Origin: Rhodocyclus tenuis
Lineage (GTDB): Bacteria > Pseudomonadota > Gammaproteobacteria > Burkholderiales > Rhodocyclaceae
Assembly (NCBI RefSeq): GCF_014197755.1
Contig: NZ_JACIGE010000006.1
Coordinates: forward strand, 1 to 64,000
Direction: 5' to 3'
Length of the DNA stretch: 64,000 bases
The notes beneath the pieces were generated by a model, which saw only the letters and a program-made list of their open reading frames with translations, was not told where the DNA came from and made no database searches. Numbering within the stretch: the first letter of the stretch is position 1; every line of letters starts with the position of its first letter. Positions 38,012-47,675 of this stretch are shown one piece after another. The translations under genes and the position numbers were made by a program.

Positions 38012-38031
38012 AGTGTGTGCGGGCGCACAGA
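38012..38031 (+). promoter_or_regulatory. Shared stress-gene motif, copy 3
   Basis: AGTGTGTGCGGGCGCACAGA, matching 14 of 20 positions of the copy at 25572 without gaps, located 79 bp upstream of the small membrane protein gene at 38111 and in the same relative orientation. Confidence 0.4.
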
Positions 38032-38110
38032 TCACCGTGGCGGCATGGGCCACAGTGCACGACGCGACGGCAGCAAAGGTCGTGTTCCGTATTACCCGAG
38101 GAGAAGCATC

Positions 38111-38260
38111 GTGCTCTACACCATCGCGATTGTCATGATTATCCTGTGGCTGCTCGGCATGGTCAGTTCCTACACCATGGGCGGCCTGATCCACATATTG
38201 CTGGTCATCGCCATCATCGTCGTATTGCTCAACATCATTCAGGGACGCCGGCCCTTGTGA
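38111..38260 (+). CDS. Lmo0937-type small membrane protein
   Basis: A 49-residue two-span membrane protein starting at GTG (VLYTIAIVMIILWLLGMVSS) and ending HILLVIAIIVVLLNIIQGRR PL. The pattern of two helices around SSYTMGGLIH with the IIQGRRP ending matches the lmo0937 family. A GAGGAG sequence 6 nt upstream fixes the GTG start; in-frame upstream codons are not used. Function unknown. Ends 12 nt from the convergent FAD oxidase gene. Confidence 0.8.
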   Translation: MLYTIAIVMIILWLLGMVSSYTMGGLIHILLVIAIIVVLLNIIQGRRPL

Positions 38261-38272
38261 GCGATGCCGGGC

Positions 38273-39676
38273 TCAGAGCAGCTTGCCCGGATTCATCAGC
38301 CCGAGCGGATCAAGCGCCTGCTTGAGCGCGCGCATCGTCGCCAGTTCGACCGGGCTGCGGTAGCGCGCCAGATCGTCGCGCTTGAGCTGGCCGATGCCAT
38401 GCTCGGCGCTGATGCTGCCGCCGGCAGCGGTAACGAGGTCATGCACCAGCCGGTCGACGGCGCCCTGCCCGGCGATTAGGCGCGCGTTGTCGGCCTGATC
38501 GACCATCGACTGGTTGTAGTGCAGGTTGCCGTCGCCGACGTGGCCGAAGGTGACGCAACGGATCCCCGGAAACGCCTCTGCCAGCGCCGCGTCGGCAGCT
38601 GCGACGAAATCGGGGATACCCGAGATCGGCAGCGAGATGTCGTGCTTGATGCTGAAGCCCTCGCGCTTCTGCGCTTCGGCGATGTTCTCGCGCAAGGCCC
38701 ACAGCTTTTTCGCCTGTTCGCCGCTCTGTGCCAGCGCCGCATCGCTGACCTCGCCGGCCGCGATGGCTTCACCGAGACAATCGGCGAGCCCGGCCTGCAG
38801 CATCGCGTCGTCGCCGCCACCGGACAGTTCGACGAGCAGATACCAGTCGCTGGCCTCGGCCAGCGGCGCGTTGCTGCCGGCGATGTGCTGCAGCACCAGC
38901 TGCAAGGCGACGTCGGAAACGAGTTCGCAGGCCGAAACCAGTTCGCCGAAAGCCGCCTGCAGACGCGTCAGCACCGCCAGCGCCGCTGCCGGTGAGGGAA
39001 TCGCCAGCCAGGCCGTTGCCGTCGCGCGCGGCTGCGCAAACAGACGCAGCACGGCGGCGGTGATGATGCCGAGCGTGCCTTCGGCGCCGATGAACAGCTG
39101 TTTCAGGTCGTAGCCGGTGTTGTCTTTGCGCAGCCCGCGCAGGCCGTCCCACAGATCGCCCGACGGCAGCACGACTTCCAGCCCGAGCGTCAGCGCGCGC
39201 GTGTTGCCGTAGCGCAGCACCTGCACGCCGCCGGCGTTGGTCGACAGGTTGCCGCCGATCAGGCAGCTGCCTTCGGCCGCCAGCGACAGCGGAAACAGCC
39301 GCCCCACCGCCGCCGCGGCTTCCTGCACTGCCACCAGCGTGCAGCCGGCCTCGACGGTGATGGTGTTGTTCGCCGGATCGACCGCGCGCACGCGATTGAG
39401 GCGCTGCAGGCTGAGGACGACCGCTTCGCCGCTGGCGTCGGGCGTTGCTGCGCCGCACAGGCCGGTGTTGCCGCCCTGCGGCACGATCGGCACGCGCGCG
39501 TCGACGCAGGCGCGCACGACAGCGGCGACTTCGCCGGCGTTGCCCGGGCGCACGACGCAGCGCGCCGAACCCTGGTAACGGCCGCGCCAGTCGCGCAGAT
39601 ACGGCGCCATGTCGGCGGCGGCGGTCAGCAGCTGCGGTTCGCCGACGATGGCAGCGAGTGTCTCGCGCAAGGACAC
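38273..39676 (-). CDS. FAD-linked D-2-hydroxyacid dehydrogenase (GlcD/D2HGDH-like)
   Basis: A 467-residue flavoprotein of the vanillyl-alcohol-oxidase fold. The FAD-binding half has VPIVPQGGNTGLCGAATP near residue 65, LIGGNLSTNAGGVQVLRYGN near 140, and RKDNTGYDLKQLFIGAEGTL near 185. The C-terminal half has the substrate/metal motifs HDISLPIS, FGHVGDGNLHYN and SAEHGIGQLKR. It probably oxidises D-lactate, glycolate or D-2-hydroxyglutarate; sequence alone does not decide. The start is GTG 39676. It lies 33 nt downstream of rimO on the same strand. Confidence 0.88.
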   Translation of the reverse strand: MSLRETLAAIVGEPQLLTAAADMAPYLRDWRGRYQGSARCVVRPGNAGEVAAVVRACVDARVPIVPQGGNTGLCGAATPDASGEAVVLSLQRLNRVRAVDPANNTITVEAGCTLVAVQEAAAAVGRLFPLSLAAEGSCLIGGNLSTNAGGVQVLRYGNTRALTLGLEVVLPSGDLWDGLRGLRKDNTGYDLKQLFIGAEGTLGIITAAVLRLFAQPRATATAWLAIPSPAAALAVLTRLQAAFGELVSACELVSDVALQLVLQHIAGSNAPLAEASDWYLLVELSGGGDDAMLQAGLADCLGEAIAAGEVSDAALAQSGEQAKKLWALRENIAEAQKREGFSIKHDISLPISGIPDFVAAADAALAEAFPGIRCVTFGHVGDGNLHYNQSMVDQADNARLIAGQGAVDRLVHDLVTAAGGSISAEHGIGQLKRDDLARYRSPVELATMRALKQALDPLGLMNPGKLL

Positions 39677-39709
39677 GGGAGGCTCGTTTCGCTCAGTCGG
39701 CGCGGAAAC

Positions 39710-41035
39710 TCAAGCCGGTTCGGCGTAGAGGTCGTGCTCGTCGGCGTCGACGACGCGAACGCGGACGAAATCGCCCGGCGTCGCCTCGTATTCGCCGTCG
39801 ATGTAGACCAGCCCGTCGATTTCCGGCGCGTCGGCGGTCGAGCGCGCGACGATGCCCTCGTCGTCGACCTCGTCGACCATGACGACGATTTCGCTACCGA
39901 TCTTGGCGGCGAGGATTTCGGCCGAGATGTCTTCCTGCAGCGTCATCAGCTGCCGGCGGCGCTCCTCGCGCACTTCAGCGGGAACGGCGCCGGGCAGCGC
40001 GTTGGCCGCCGCGCCGTCGACCGGCGAATACGGGAAACAGCCGACGCGGTCGATGCGCGCCTCTTCGATGAAAGCCAGCAGTTCCTCGAACTCGGCCTCG
40101 GTTTCGCCGGGGAAGCCGGTGATGAAGGTGCTGCGGATGGTCAGATCGGGGCAGATCTTGCGCCAGGCGCGGATGCGTTCGAGATTGTTCTCGGCGCTCG
40201 CCGGCCGCTGCATCGCCTTGAGGATGCGCGGGCTGGCGTGCTGGAAGGGAACGTCGAGGTAAGGCAGGATCTTGCCCTCGGCCATCAGCGGCAACAGTTC
40301 GTCCATTGCCGGATAGGGATAGACGTAGTGCAGGCGCACCCAGACGTCGAGCTCGGAGAGCGCCGTGCACAACTCCTTCAGCCGCGTCTTCACCGGCCGG
40401 CCACCGTGGAAGCCGGTACGGTACTTGGTGTCGAGGCCGTAGGCGCCGGTGTCCTGCGAGATGATCAGCAGTTCGCGCACACCCGACTCGACCAAGCGCT
40501 CGGCCTCGGCAAGAACGTCGCCGACCGGCCGGCTGACCAGCGGCCCACGCAGGCTGGGGATGATGCAGAAGGTGCAGTGATGGTTGCAGCCTTCGGAAAT
40601 CTTCAGGTATGCGTAATGCTGCGGCGTCAGGCGCACGCCCTGCGGCGGCACCAGATGATCGAAAGGATCGTGCGGCCGCGGCAGATGTTCATGCACCAGC
40701 GACAGCACCTCGTCGGCCGCGTTCGGGCCGGTGATCGCCAGCACCGACGGATGCGCGTTGCGCACCAGCGAATCGCGCTTGCCGAGACAGCCGGTGACGA
40801 TCACCTTGCCGTTTTCGGACAGCGCCTCGCCGATCGCGGCCAGCGATTCCTCGACGGCGGCGTCGATGAAGCCGCAGGTATTGACGACGACAAGGTCGGC
40901 TTCGGCGTAGGAAGGCGTCAGCACATAGCCTTCGGCGCGCAGCTTGGTGAGGATGTGTTCGGAGTCGACGGTGGCCTTCGGGCAACCGAGTGATACGACG
41001 CCGACGGTGCCGACCTTGGACTTTGTACTCTTCAT
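39710..41035 (-). CDS. rimO: Ribosomal protein S12 methylthiotransferase RimO
   Basis: Radical-SAM enzyme adding a methylthio group to an aspartate of S12, 441 residues. The N-terminal cluster domain has its cysteines in [15 protein letters not shown] and TGCLGKRD. The radical-SAM motif CNHHCTFC lies near residue 155, and a C-terminal TRAM domain ends the protein. [10 protein letters not shown] and [15 protein letters not shown] are typical of RimO rather than MiaB. The ATG at 41035 gives the normal N-terminus; the frame upstream to 41113 is unlikely to be coding. Confidence 0.95.
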   Translation of the reverse strand: MKSTKSKVGTVGVVSLGCPKATVDSEHILTKLRAEGYVLTPSYAEADLVVVNTCGFIDAAVEESLAAIGEALSENGKVIVTGCLGKRDSLVRNAHPSVLAITGPNAADEVLSLVHEHLPRPHDPFDHLVPPQGVRLTPQHYAYLKISEGCNHHCTFCIIPSLRGPLVSRPVGDVLAEAERLVESGVRELLIISQDTGAYGLDTKYRTGFHGGRPVKTRLKELCTALSELDVWVRLHYVYPYPAMDELLPLMAEGKILPYLDVPFQHASPRILKAMQRPASAENNLERIRAWRKICPDLTIRSTFITGFPGETEAEFEELLAFIEEARIDRVGCFPYSPVDGAAANALPGAVPAEVREERRRQLMTLQEDISAEILAAKIGSEIVVMVDEVDDEGIVARSTADAPEIDGLVYIDGEYEATPGDFVRVRVVDADEHDLYAEPA

Positions 41036-41306
41036 GGGGAATTCAACCTTGTTGGCCGGAAACGGCGCGCGAACTGTCAGCGCGCCATTGTAACAAGGTG
41101 GGTGACCAAGCACCGTTCAAGGAAATCCCCAGCCGCCGGGAACGCCCTTGCCTGGCAGCAACGCTGCACAGGCAAGAGCAGACAAACGCAGCGCAACTGC
41201 TGCCAGCGCAGTGCATCGAGGCTACCAACAGCACAGGCGGTGCGCTGGCGAACCAAATCTGCGCGGTAGCGGGCACCGCCGCAACTTCAAGTGTCGCGGA
41301 AAGGCC

Positions 41307-41879
41307 TTACTTTTCGTCGACGCCCGGCTTCTTCACGCCTTCGGCCGGCTGCCCCGGAAACGGCATGCCGGAAAACATGGTGCGCGTCTGCTGCTGCAGC
41401 TGGTCCTGCATCTGCTGGAACATCTTGCGGCTCTGCTCAACGTAGGCGCCCATCATGGTCTGCATCGCCGGCCCCTGGAAATTGAGGAACTGCGACCAGA
41501 GATCGCTGTGCGCTGGTTGGTTGTCGCCATAGAAACCGCGCGACTGCTCCTGCAGTTTGTGTTGAAAATCGGTAAATGCCTTGATGTTGGTTTCGAGGTA
41601 TTTACCAAACATTCCCTGCGTGGCGTGACCGTAGAAACGGATCATCTGCGCCAGCAGATCGGTCGAGAACAGCGGCATGCCGCCGCTTTCGGCTTCGAGG
41701 ATGATCTGCAGGAGGATGCTGCGCGTCAGGTCGTCGCCGGTCTTGGCGTCGACGACGCTGAAGACCTCACAGTTGAGGACCATGTCCTTGACGTCGCAAA
41801 GCGTGATGTAAGCACTGGTCTTGGTATCGTAAAGACGGCGATTCGGGTACTTCTTGATCAGTCGCGACGGCTGGGGCAT
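41307..41879 (-). CDS. phaR: Polyhydroxyalkanoate synthesis repressor PhaR
   Basis: A 190-residue DNA- and granule-binding repressor. The N-terminal DNA-binding domain (IKKYPNRRLYDTKTSAYITL) and the following PHB-accumulation regulatory domain (LLQIILEAESGGMPLFST, MFGKYLETNIKAF) are clear, followed by a Gln/Met-rich helical tail. PhaR represses phasin and its own gene and leaves DNA when PHB granules form. It is the last gene of the phaC-phaB-phaR run, 120 nt after phaB. AGAGGGAA ribosome-binding site. Confidence 0.95.
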   Translation of the reverse strand: MPQPSRLIKKYPNRRLYDTKTSAYITLCDVKDMVLNCEVFSVVDAKTGDDLTRSILLQIILEAESGGMPLFSTDLLAQMIRFYGHATQGMFGKYLETNIKAFTDFQHKLQEQSRGFYGDNQPAHSDLWSQFLNFQGPAMQTMMGAYVEQSRKMFQQMQDQLQQQTRTMFSGMPFPGQPAEGVKKPGVDEK

Positions 41880-41999
41880 GACGACGTTCCCTCTGGCTTT
41901 GGATGGTCAGACGGCGCCCGCAGGCGCCGCCGGAAGTGGCTGATGATTATAGCGCGCCGGCGGCGAAGCCTTGACAGATCGCCGCCCGGCAGGCAGGAA

Positions 42000-42740
42000 T
42001 CAGCTCATGTGCAGACCGCCGTTGATGTTCAGCGTCGCGCCAGTCATGAAACCGGCCGGTTCGGAAGCAAGGTAAGCGACCAGGGCGCCGATTTCTTCCG
42101 GCTTGCCCAGACGCTTCATCGGGATGGTGTCGATGATCGCCTGACGCACATCTTCGCGGATCGCCATCACCATGTCGGTGCCGATATAGCCCGGCGCGAT
42201 GGCGTTGACGGTGACGCCCTTGTTCGCCAGCTCCTGCGCCAGCGCCTTGGTGAAGCCGATGCAGCCGGCCTTGGCCGCCGAGTAGTTGGTCTGACCAGCC
42301 TGACCCTTGACGCCATTGACCGACGAGATGTTGATGATGCGTCCCCAGCCACGCTCGGCCATCTTCGGCGAGATCTTGTGCGTGACGTTGAACAGGCTGT
42401 TCAGGTTGGTCTCGATCACCGCATTCCACTGGCCCTTTTCCATCTTCGGGAAGAAGCGGTCGCGCGTGATGCCGGCGTTGTTGACCAGGATGTCGATCGC
42501 GCCGACTTCCTTCTCGATCTGTTCGGCCATCGCCACACAGGCGTCGTAATCCGAAACGTCGGCACCGAACAGCGGAATGTCGATGCCTTCGGCCTTGCGT
42601 GCTGCGATCCACGGTTCGACGGCCGGGTCGCCCGGATAGAAATTGCCGACGACGCGATGACCCGCCTTGAGCAGTTCCTTGCAGATGGCGGTGCCAAGGC
42701 CGCCGACGGCGCCGGTCACGAGAGCGATGCGTTGCGTCAT
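42000..42740 (-). CDS. phaB: Acetoacetyl-CoA reductase
   Basis: Short-chain dehydrogenase of 246 residues reducing acetoacetyl-CoA to (R)-3-hydroxybutyryl-CoA with NADPH for PHB synthesis. The cofactor motif TGAVGGLGTAIC, NNAGITRD, and the catalytic Ser/Tyr/Lys in ISSVNGVKGQAGQTNYSAAK are present, and FFPKMEKGQWNAVIETNLNS is typical of PhaB. The ATG at 42740 has AAAGGTAA upstream. It lies 41 nt after phaC. The ketothiolase phaA is not in the window. Confidence 0.95.
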   Translation of the reverse strand: MTQRIALVTGAVGGLGTAICKELLKAGHRVVGNFYPGDPAVEPWIAARKAEGIDIPLFGADVSDYDACVAMAEQIEKEVGAIDILVNNAGITRDRFFPKMEKGQWNAVIETNLNSLFNVTHKISPKMAERGWGRIINISSVNGVKGQAGQTNYSAAKAGCIGFTKALAQELANKGVTVNAIAPGYIGTDMVMAIREDVRQAIIDTIPMKRLGKPEEIGALVAYLASEPAGFMTGATLNINGGLHMS

Positions 42741-42781
42741 GTTGGTATTACCTTTCTGTGCTGTTGATGAAAAAAAACTGC

Positions 42782-44560
42782 TCAGGCCTTCTCGCGGACG
42801 TAGCGCCCGGGAGCCGGCTCGAGCGGCGGATAACGGGTGCTGCCAAGGCGCACGCGCGCGGCGCGCTCGCCGTCGGCGTACTGCCGCAACCACTGGCTCC
42901 AGTCGTTCCACCAGCTGCCGGCATGTTCTTCGGCGCCTTCAAGCCAGCTTTGCGCCGTGGTCGGTAACACCGCCGGCGTGGCATGGGTCCAGTAGCTGCG
43001 CCGGTTGCGGCTGGCCGGATTGACAACGCCGGCGATGTGGCCGCTGGCGCCGAGAACGAAACGCTTGTCGCCACCAAGCAGGCGCGCGCTGCGATAGGCG
43101 CCCTGCCAGGGAACGATGTGGTCCTCGCGTGCCGCCAGCACGTAGGCCGGCGCATCGACGCCGCCGAGATCGACGCTGACGCCGCACATCGACAGCCGGC
43201 CCGGCTCGCGCAAGGCGTTCTCGTGGTAGAGGTGGCGCATGTACCAGCAGGCGAAAGGGCCGGGCAGATTGGTGCTGTCGGCGTTCCAGTAGAGCAGGTC
43301 GAAGGCCGGTGGCGTCTGCCCGAGCAGGTAGTTGCCGGCGACGTAGTTCCAGACGAGGTCGTTGGCGCGCAGCGCCGAGAACATGCCCGACAGGTCGCGC
43401 GCCGGCAGCAGGCCGCCCTGGCCGATGGCGGCTTCGCGTGCGGCGAGTCCGGCCTCGTCGATGAACAGCGAAATTTCGCCGGCTTCGGCAAAGTCGAGCA
43501 GTGTCGTCAGCAGCGTCAGGCTCGCCACCGGCTTTTCGCCGCGTGCCGCGAGCACCGCCAGCGCACTGACCAGCAAGGTACCGCCGACACAGAAACCGAG
43601 CAGATTGAGGGTATCGACCCGGCAGATGCTGCGCACGCGCGCGATCGCCGCCAGCGGACCGCGTTCGAGATAGTCGTCCCAGCCGAGATGTCCATGCTCG
43701 ACCTGCGGATTGCGCCAGGAAACGAGAAAAACGGTGTTGCCCTGCAGCAGTGCGTGGCGGACGAAGGAGTTCTGCTCCTGCAGATCGAGGATGTAGAACT
43801 TGTTGATGCACGGCGGAACGATCAGCAGCGGCCGCCGCGCGACGCGCGGCGTCAGCGGCGCGTACTGGATCAGCTGCATCACGTCGTTCTCGAAAACGAC
43901 CGAACCGGGCGTCGTCGCCAGATTCTCGCCAAGCGCAAAAGCCGACTCGTCGCTCATCGAAATGCGGCCGCGGCCGACATCGCGGATCAGGTTGTTGATG
44001 CCGTCGGTGATGCTGCGCCCCTTGGTCTCGATGGCGCGCTCGATAAACTCGGGATTGGTCACCGCGTAATTGGCCGGCGACAGCGCATCGATGTACTGGC
44101 GGGCGAAAAAGCGCTGACGTTCGCGCGTCTTGTCGTCGGTGGCCGGCACCAGCTCGACCAGTTGGCGCAGATAGTCGGCGTTGAGCAGGTAGCTCTGACG
44201 GACGTAGTCGAAGAGCGGGCTGTTGTGCCACGCCGGCGCGTCGAAACGCCGGTCGCCGGGCTGCGGCTTGACCAGCGGCGCGGCCGGCTCGCCCTGGCCG
44301 CCTTGCAGCAGCGAAGTCCACAGCTCCTGCTGGCGTTCGCAATGGCGCCGCTGCAGATCGACCAGCGCCTGCGCATCGATCGCTGGCGTTTCACCAGCGG
44401 CTGTGGCGGCAGCGGCAGCACCGTCTGACGCGAACGCTTTGCCGGCGTTGCCGGGAGTCGCCGCCTTCTCGAGCATCTGGAGAAAGCCCGATGCCAGTGC
44501 CTGTCCGGCCTGGACAAAGTTCTGCATCGCGGGAAGCAGGGAATCCGGCGGGAACGACAT
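42782..44560 (-). CDS. phaC: Class I polyhydroxyalkanoate synthase
   Basis: Polymerises (R)-3-hydroxybutyryl-CoA into PHB on the granule surface. The 592-residue length is that of class I PhaC. The N-terminal PhaC_N domain (AWHNSPLFDYVRQSYLLNAD) precedes the alpha/beta-hydrolase core with the lipase-like box GFCVGG (catalytic Cys 324), the Asp region REDHIVPW and the catalytic His in GASGHIAGVVNP. No PhaE partner is needed. The ATG at 44560 (MSFPPDSLLP) has GGAAGC upstream; the frame further upstream to 44884 is not supported. First gene of the phaC-B-R run. Confidence 0.96.
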   Translation of the reverse strand: MSFPPDSLLPAMQNFVQAGQALASGFLQMLEKAATPGNAGKAFASDGAAAAATAAGETPAIDAQALVDLQRRHCERQQELWTSLLQGGQGEPAAPLVKPQPGDRRFDAPAWHNSPLFDYVRQSYLLNADYLRQLVELVPATDDKTRERQRFFARQYIDALSPANYAVTNPEFIERAIETKGRSITDGINNLIRDVGRGRISMSDESAFALGENLATTPGSVVFENDVMQLIQYAPLTPRVARRPLLIVPPCINKFYILDLQEQNSFVRHALLQGNTVFLVSWRNPQVEHGHLGWDDYLERGPLAAIARVRSICRVDTLNLLGFCVGGTLLVSALAVLAARGEKPVASLTLLTTLLDFAEAGEISLFIDEAGLAAREAAIGQGGLLPARDLSGMFSALRANDLVWNYVAGNYLLGQTPPAFDLLYWNADSTNLPGPFACWYMRHLYHENALREPGRLSMCGVSVDLGGVDAPAYVLAAREDHIVPWQGAYRSARLLGGDKRFVLGASGHIAGVVNPASRNRRSYWTHATPAVLPTTAQSWLEGAEEHAGSWWNDWSQWLRQYADGERAARVRLGSTRYPPLEPAPGRYVREKA

Positions 44561-44688
44561 GGAGGCTTCCTTGCTGGAACGGAACTGCGAGTGAGCCTGA
44601 CAGCGACGGAGGCAAGGCCGGACCCGGATTGCATGGCGCGGGAACGCAATGACAAGGGAAGGCGCGAGCGCAATATGCAATCGATTTT

Positions 44689-44715
44689 GCATTGCAGCAT
44701 ACATGCTGTCAATGC
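44689..44715. promoter_or_regulatory. Candidate PhaR operator upstream of phaC
   Basis: Imperfect palindrome GCATTGCAGCAT, AC, ATGCTGTCAATGC inside a TGC-rich stretch (about 44670-44740), 130 bp upstream of phaC. PhaR proteins of Paracoccus and Ralstonia are known to bind TGC-rich sites; assignment here is inference. The rest of 44561-44900 shows no gene. Confidence 0.4.
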
Positions 44716-44900
44716 GCGAAAGCAATGCAGCTGCGCCGCCCGGACGCAAGCCGCGCTGCACGCCGGCGACATAATTGCCCGGACGATGGCCGCAGGCAAG
44801 CGCTGCAGCCGCTGTCGTCGCAGATCCAGCGGCAAGGCGCCGACGGTCAGCCAGCGGCGAACAGCTGCCGCGCTGGCGCGCCATCGGCGATAATGCGCCG

Positions 44901-45122
44901 ATGTATGTAATCGCGATCGGCTGGCTTTATGTGACGCTGCTGATGGCGCTGTCCGAGCGCAGCGTCATCGCCGGCATCCTGACTTTCGTCTTCTACGGTC
45001 TGGCGCCGGTCGCCCTGCTCGTCTTCATCACCGGCGGCCCGACGCGCCGGCGTCGGTTACGCCGCGTCGCCGAGGAGCATGCCCATGAAGAAAATCGAGG
45101 CGACGCCGAGCGCGATCAGTGA
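44901..45122 (+). CDS. Small conserved-type membrane protein
   Basis: A 73-residue protein with two hydrophobic spans (YVIAIGWLYVTLLMALS and VIAGILTFVFYGLAPVALLV), then a basic stretch (PTRRRRLRR) and an acidic tail. It resembles a short membrane protein that I recall from Betaproteobacteria, of unknown function. Its last 66 bp overlap the convergent ZIP transporter gene, so either its C-terminus is unusual or the stop seen is extended relative to homologues. Confidence 0.65.
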   Translation: MYVIAIGWLYVTLLMALSERSVIAGILTFVFYGLAPVALLVFITGGPTRRRRLRRVAEEHAHEENRGDAERDQ

Positions 45123-45836
45123 TACCTGCTGCACCGTCGCACGCAGTTCGGCACGCCGGTGCAGGCCGGGAATGAGGTCGGCGACGGCAACGTAGATCAT
45201 GCTCGCCGCCGCCAGCGCCAGCAGCATCGGCGTCCATTCCTGCAAGCTGCTGAGCATGAAATACGCGAGCAGCGCGCCGACGAAGGTCGCCAGACTCGAC
45301 AACAGGTTGAAGACGAGCGCGCGCGCGCGGCTGAAGCCGGAATTGATCAGCACGATGAAATCGCCGAGTTCCTGCGGAATCTCATGGGCGATGATCGCCA
45401 GCCCGGTGACGATGCCAAGCTCGGTGCTTTCCATGAAAGCCGCGGCGATGAGCACGCCATCGACGAAGTTGTGGAACGAGTCGCCGACCAGGATCATCAG
45501 CCCGGAGCGGCCGTGATCGTGGTCGTGCTGCCCGGCCTCCGGCGAGTGCGTCTCGCAGTGCTCATGGTGGCAATGCCGCCACAGCACCAGCTTCTCAAGG
45601 ACAAAAAACAGCAGGATGCCGACCAGCACGGTTCCCGTCGTTCGCGCCGGGTCGCCGTGCTCGAGCGCATGCGGCAGGAGCTCGAGAAAGGCCGCGCCGA
45701 GCAGTGCGCCGATGGCGTAGGAGACGAGCAGCGTAACCGCTGAGGGCGACAGCTGGCGGGCAACGAGCGCGGCACCGAGGACGCTGAGAAGGCCGCCGCC
45801 AAAGCTCATCAGCAGGATCCAGGCGAGCGTGGACAT
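45057..45836 (-). CDS. ZIP-family metal transporter
   Basis: Inner-membrane divalent metal (zinc/iron) transporter of 259 residues with eight predicted helices. The His-rich cytosolic loop ([21 protein letters not shown], about 88-108) and the metal-site helices IV and V ([36 protein letters not shown]) are characteristic of ZIP/GufA proteins. No metal regulator or Zur site is evident. Start ATG 45836 has a weak ribosome-binding site. Overlaps the convergent small gene by 66 bp. Confidence 0.92.
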   Translation of the reverse strand: MSTLAWILLMSFGGGLLSVLGAALVARQLSPSAVTLLVSYAIGALLGAAFLELLPHALEHGDPARTTGTVLVGILLFFVLEKLVLWRHCHHEHCETHSPEAGQHDHDHGRSGLMILVGDSFHNFVDGVLIAAAFMESTELGIVTGLAIIAHEIPQELGDFIVLINSGFSRARALVFNLLSSLATFVGALLAYFMLSSLQEWTPMLLALAAASMIYVAVADLIPGLHRRAELRATVQQVSLIALGVASIFFMGMLLGDAA

Positions 45837-45913
45837 GGGCGAGAGCCGGGGAAAACAGCCAATTATACGGGCATCCTTTACAATGCTGCCTTTCCGTTCC
45901 CGGCCCCCCTGCC

Positions 45914-47308
45914 ATGATCCGCACCCGTTTTGCCCCCAGTCCCACCGGCTACCTGCACATCGGTGGCGCCCGCACTGCGCTGTTTTCCTGGGCTTATGCC
46001 CGCCATCATCACGGCAAGTTCATCCTGCGCGTCGAAGATACCGACGTTGCGCGTTCGACGCCGGAAGCCGTGCAGGCGATTCTCGACGGCATGCGCTGGC
46101 TGGGTCTCGACTGGGACGAGGGTCCGTTCTACCAGATGCAGCGGATGGATCGCTACAAGGAAGTCATCCAGCAGATGCTCGACACCGGCAACGCCTACTA
46201 CTGTTACACGACGCCGGACGAACTCGACAAGATGCGCGAAAAGCAGCGCGCGCTCGGACTGAAACCGCGTTACGACGGCCACTGGCGGCCGGAAGCCGGC
46301 AAGACGCTGCCGACGCCGCCGGCCGACGTCAAGCCGGTGGTGCGTTTCCGCAACCCGACCGGCGGCGTCGTCGCCTGGGATGACCAGGTCAAGGGCAGCA
46401 TCGAGATCGCCAACGCCGAACTCGACGACCTGATCATCGCCCGCGCCGACGGCACGCCGACCTACAACTTCTGTGTCGTCGTCGACGACTGGGACATGGG
46501 CATCACGCAGGTGATCCGCGGTGACGACCACGTGAACAACACGCCGCGTCAGATCAATATCCTCAAGGCGCTCGGCGCGACACCGCCGCAATACGCGCAT
46601 CTGTCGATGATCCTCGGCGACGACGGGCAGAAGCTGTCGAAGCGCCACGGCGCGGTCAGCGTCATGCAGTACGACGAGGATGGCTACCTGCCCGAAGCCG
46701 TGCTCAACTACCTCGCCCGCCTCGGCTGGTCGCACGGCGACGAGGAAGTTTTCTCGATGGCGCAGTTCTGCGAGTGGTTCGAGCTCGACCACATCACGCC
46801 GTCGGCGGCGCAGTTCAACACCGAAAAGCTCAACTGGCTGAACGCGCACTACCTGCGCCAGACCGACCCCGAGCGCCTCGAAGCGCTGGTCCGGCCGCGC
46901 CTCGAAGCGCGCGGCGTGACCATCGGCGCCGAACCGGCGTTTGGCGCGATCATCGCGCTGTACAAGGAACGCGTGGCGACGCTCAACGAGCTGGCCGACG
47001 CCGCCGAGGTGTTCTATCTGAAGGAACTGCACCCGGCCGCCGAACTGCTGGCGCAGCATCTCACCGCCGAAACGCTGCCGGTGCTCGCCGACTTTCTCGC
47101 CGGCGCACGCGAGGTTGCATGGGAAGCGCCGGCGATCGGTGCGCTGATCAAGGCGACGGTCGCCAAGCACGGGCTGAAGATGCCCAAGCTGGCAATGCCG
47201 CTGCGCGTGCTGCTCACCGGGCAGACGCAGACGCCGTCGGTCGACGCGGTCGTCGCGCTGTTCCCGCGCGCGACGGTGATCGCCCGCCTGGAAAAGGCGC
47301 TCGCCTGA
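45914..47308 (+). CDS. gltX: Glutamyl-tRNA synthetase
   Basis: Class I aminoacyl-tRNA synthetase of 464 residues charging tRNA-Glu. ATP-binding motifs [18 protein letters not shown] (HIGH-type, near residue 10) and KLSKRHG (KMSKS-type, near 240) are intact. It is of the canonical GltX length and sequence type. Directly downstream lies a tRNA cluster that includes tRNA-Glu, its substrate. GltX is the known target of HipA in E. coli, relevant to hipBA at 3.5 kb. No Shine-Dalgarno is obvious. Confidence 0.97.
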   Translation: MIRTRFAPSPTGYLHIGGARTALFSWAYARHHHGKFILRVEDTDVARSTPEAVQAILDGMRWLGLDWDEGPFYQMQRMDRYKEVIQQMLDTGNAYYCYTTPDELDKMREKQRALGLKPRYDGHWRPEAGKTLPTPPADVKPVVRFRNPTGGVVAWDDQVKGSIEIANAELDDLIIARADGTPTYNFCVVVDDWDMGITQVIRGDDHVNNTPRQINILKALGATPPQYAHLSMILGDDGQKLSKRHGAVSVMQYDEDGYLPEAVLNYLARLGWSHGDEEVFSMAQFCEWFELDHITPSAAQFNTEKLNWLNAHYLRQTDPERLEALVRPRLEARGVTIGAEPAFGAIIALYKERVATLNELADAAEVFYLKELHPAAELLAQHLTAETLPVLADFLAGAREVAWEAPAIGALIKATVAKHGLKMPKLAMPLRVLLTGQTQTPSVDAVVALFPRATVIARLEKALA

Positions 47309-47316
47309 TGCGGCTC

Positions 47317-47336
47317 GCCCGCCCGACGGGGCGGGC
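47317..47336 (+). terminator. gltX terminator hairpin
   Basis: Perfect 8-bp stem GCCCGCCC / GGGCGGGC with a GACG loop, 9 nt after the gltX stop. No T tract follows, so termination efficiency is uncertain. Confidence 0.6.
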
Positions 47337-47378
47337 AGCCAGCAGTACGCCAAGGATCAATTTTCAGGGCATTCGCGC

Positions 47379-47407
47379 TTTACAGCGGCAGACGCCCTCC
47401 CTACAAT
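47379..47407 (+). promoter_or_regulatory. Sigma-70 promoter of the tRNA cluster
   Basis: TTTACA, 17-nt spacer, TACAAT. It matches the housekeeping consensus closely, with a predicted start about 10 nt before the first tRNA. Confidence 0.8.
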
Positions 47408-47423
47408 GCGCCCTTCTTCGGAC

Positions 47424-47499
<76 letters not shown>

Positions 47500-47525
47500 G
47501 CCGGAAGAAGATTCAAAACATCCAG

Positions 47526-47601
47526 GTCCCCATCGTCTAGAGGCCTAGGACACCGCCCTTTCACGGCGATAACCGGGGTTCGAATCCCCGTGGGGACGCC
47601 A
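47526..47601 (+). tRNA. tRNA-Glu (anticodon TTC)
   Basis: 76 nt including CCA. Acceptor stem GTCCCCA/TGGGGAC, anticodon loop CTTTCAC, T-loop GGTTCGAATCC. Lies 26 nt after tRNA-Ala. Confidence 0.95.
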
Positions 47602-47675
47602 GCACTTTCGGCTCATGCCGAGTCTGGCCAGCAGCACGCAGTTCTTGCGATCCGGCCCTCCCGGATCGGCCACGC

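Noticed and set aside
41912-41929. CGGCGCC-CGCA-GGCGCCG hairpin between phaB and phaR as a terminator
   Set aside because: The stem is perfect, but it is short, lies close upstream of phaR, has no T tract, and such hairpins are frequent in this GC-rich sequence.
42939-44428. Long open frames in other phases over phaC on both strands
   Set aside because: Shadow frames; the catalytic Cys/Asp/His motifs place phaC in a different frame.
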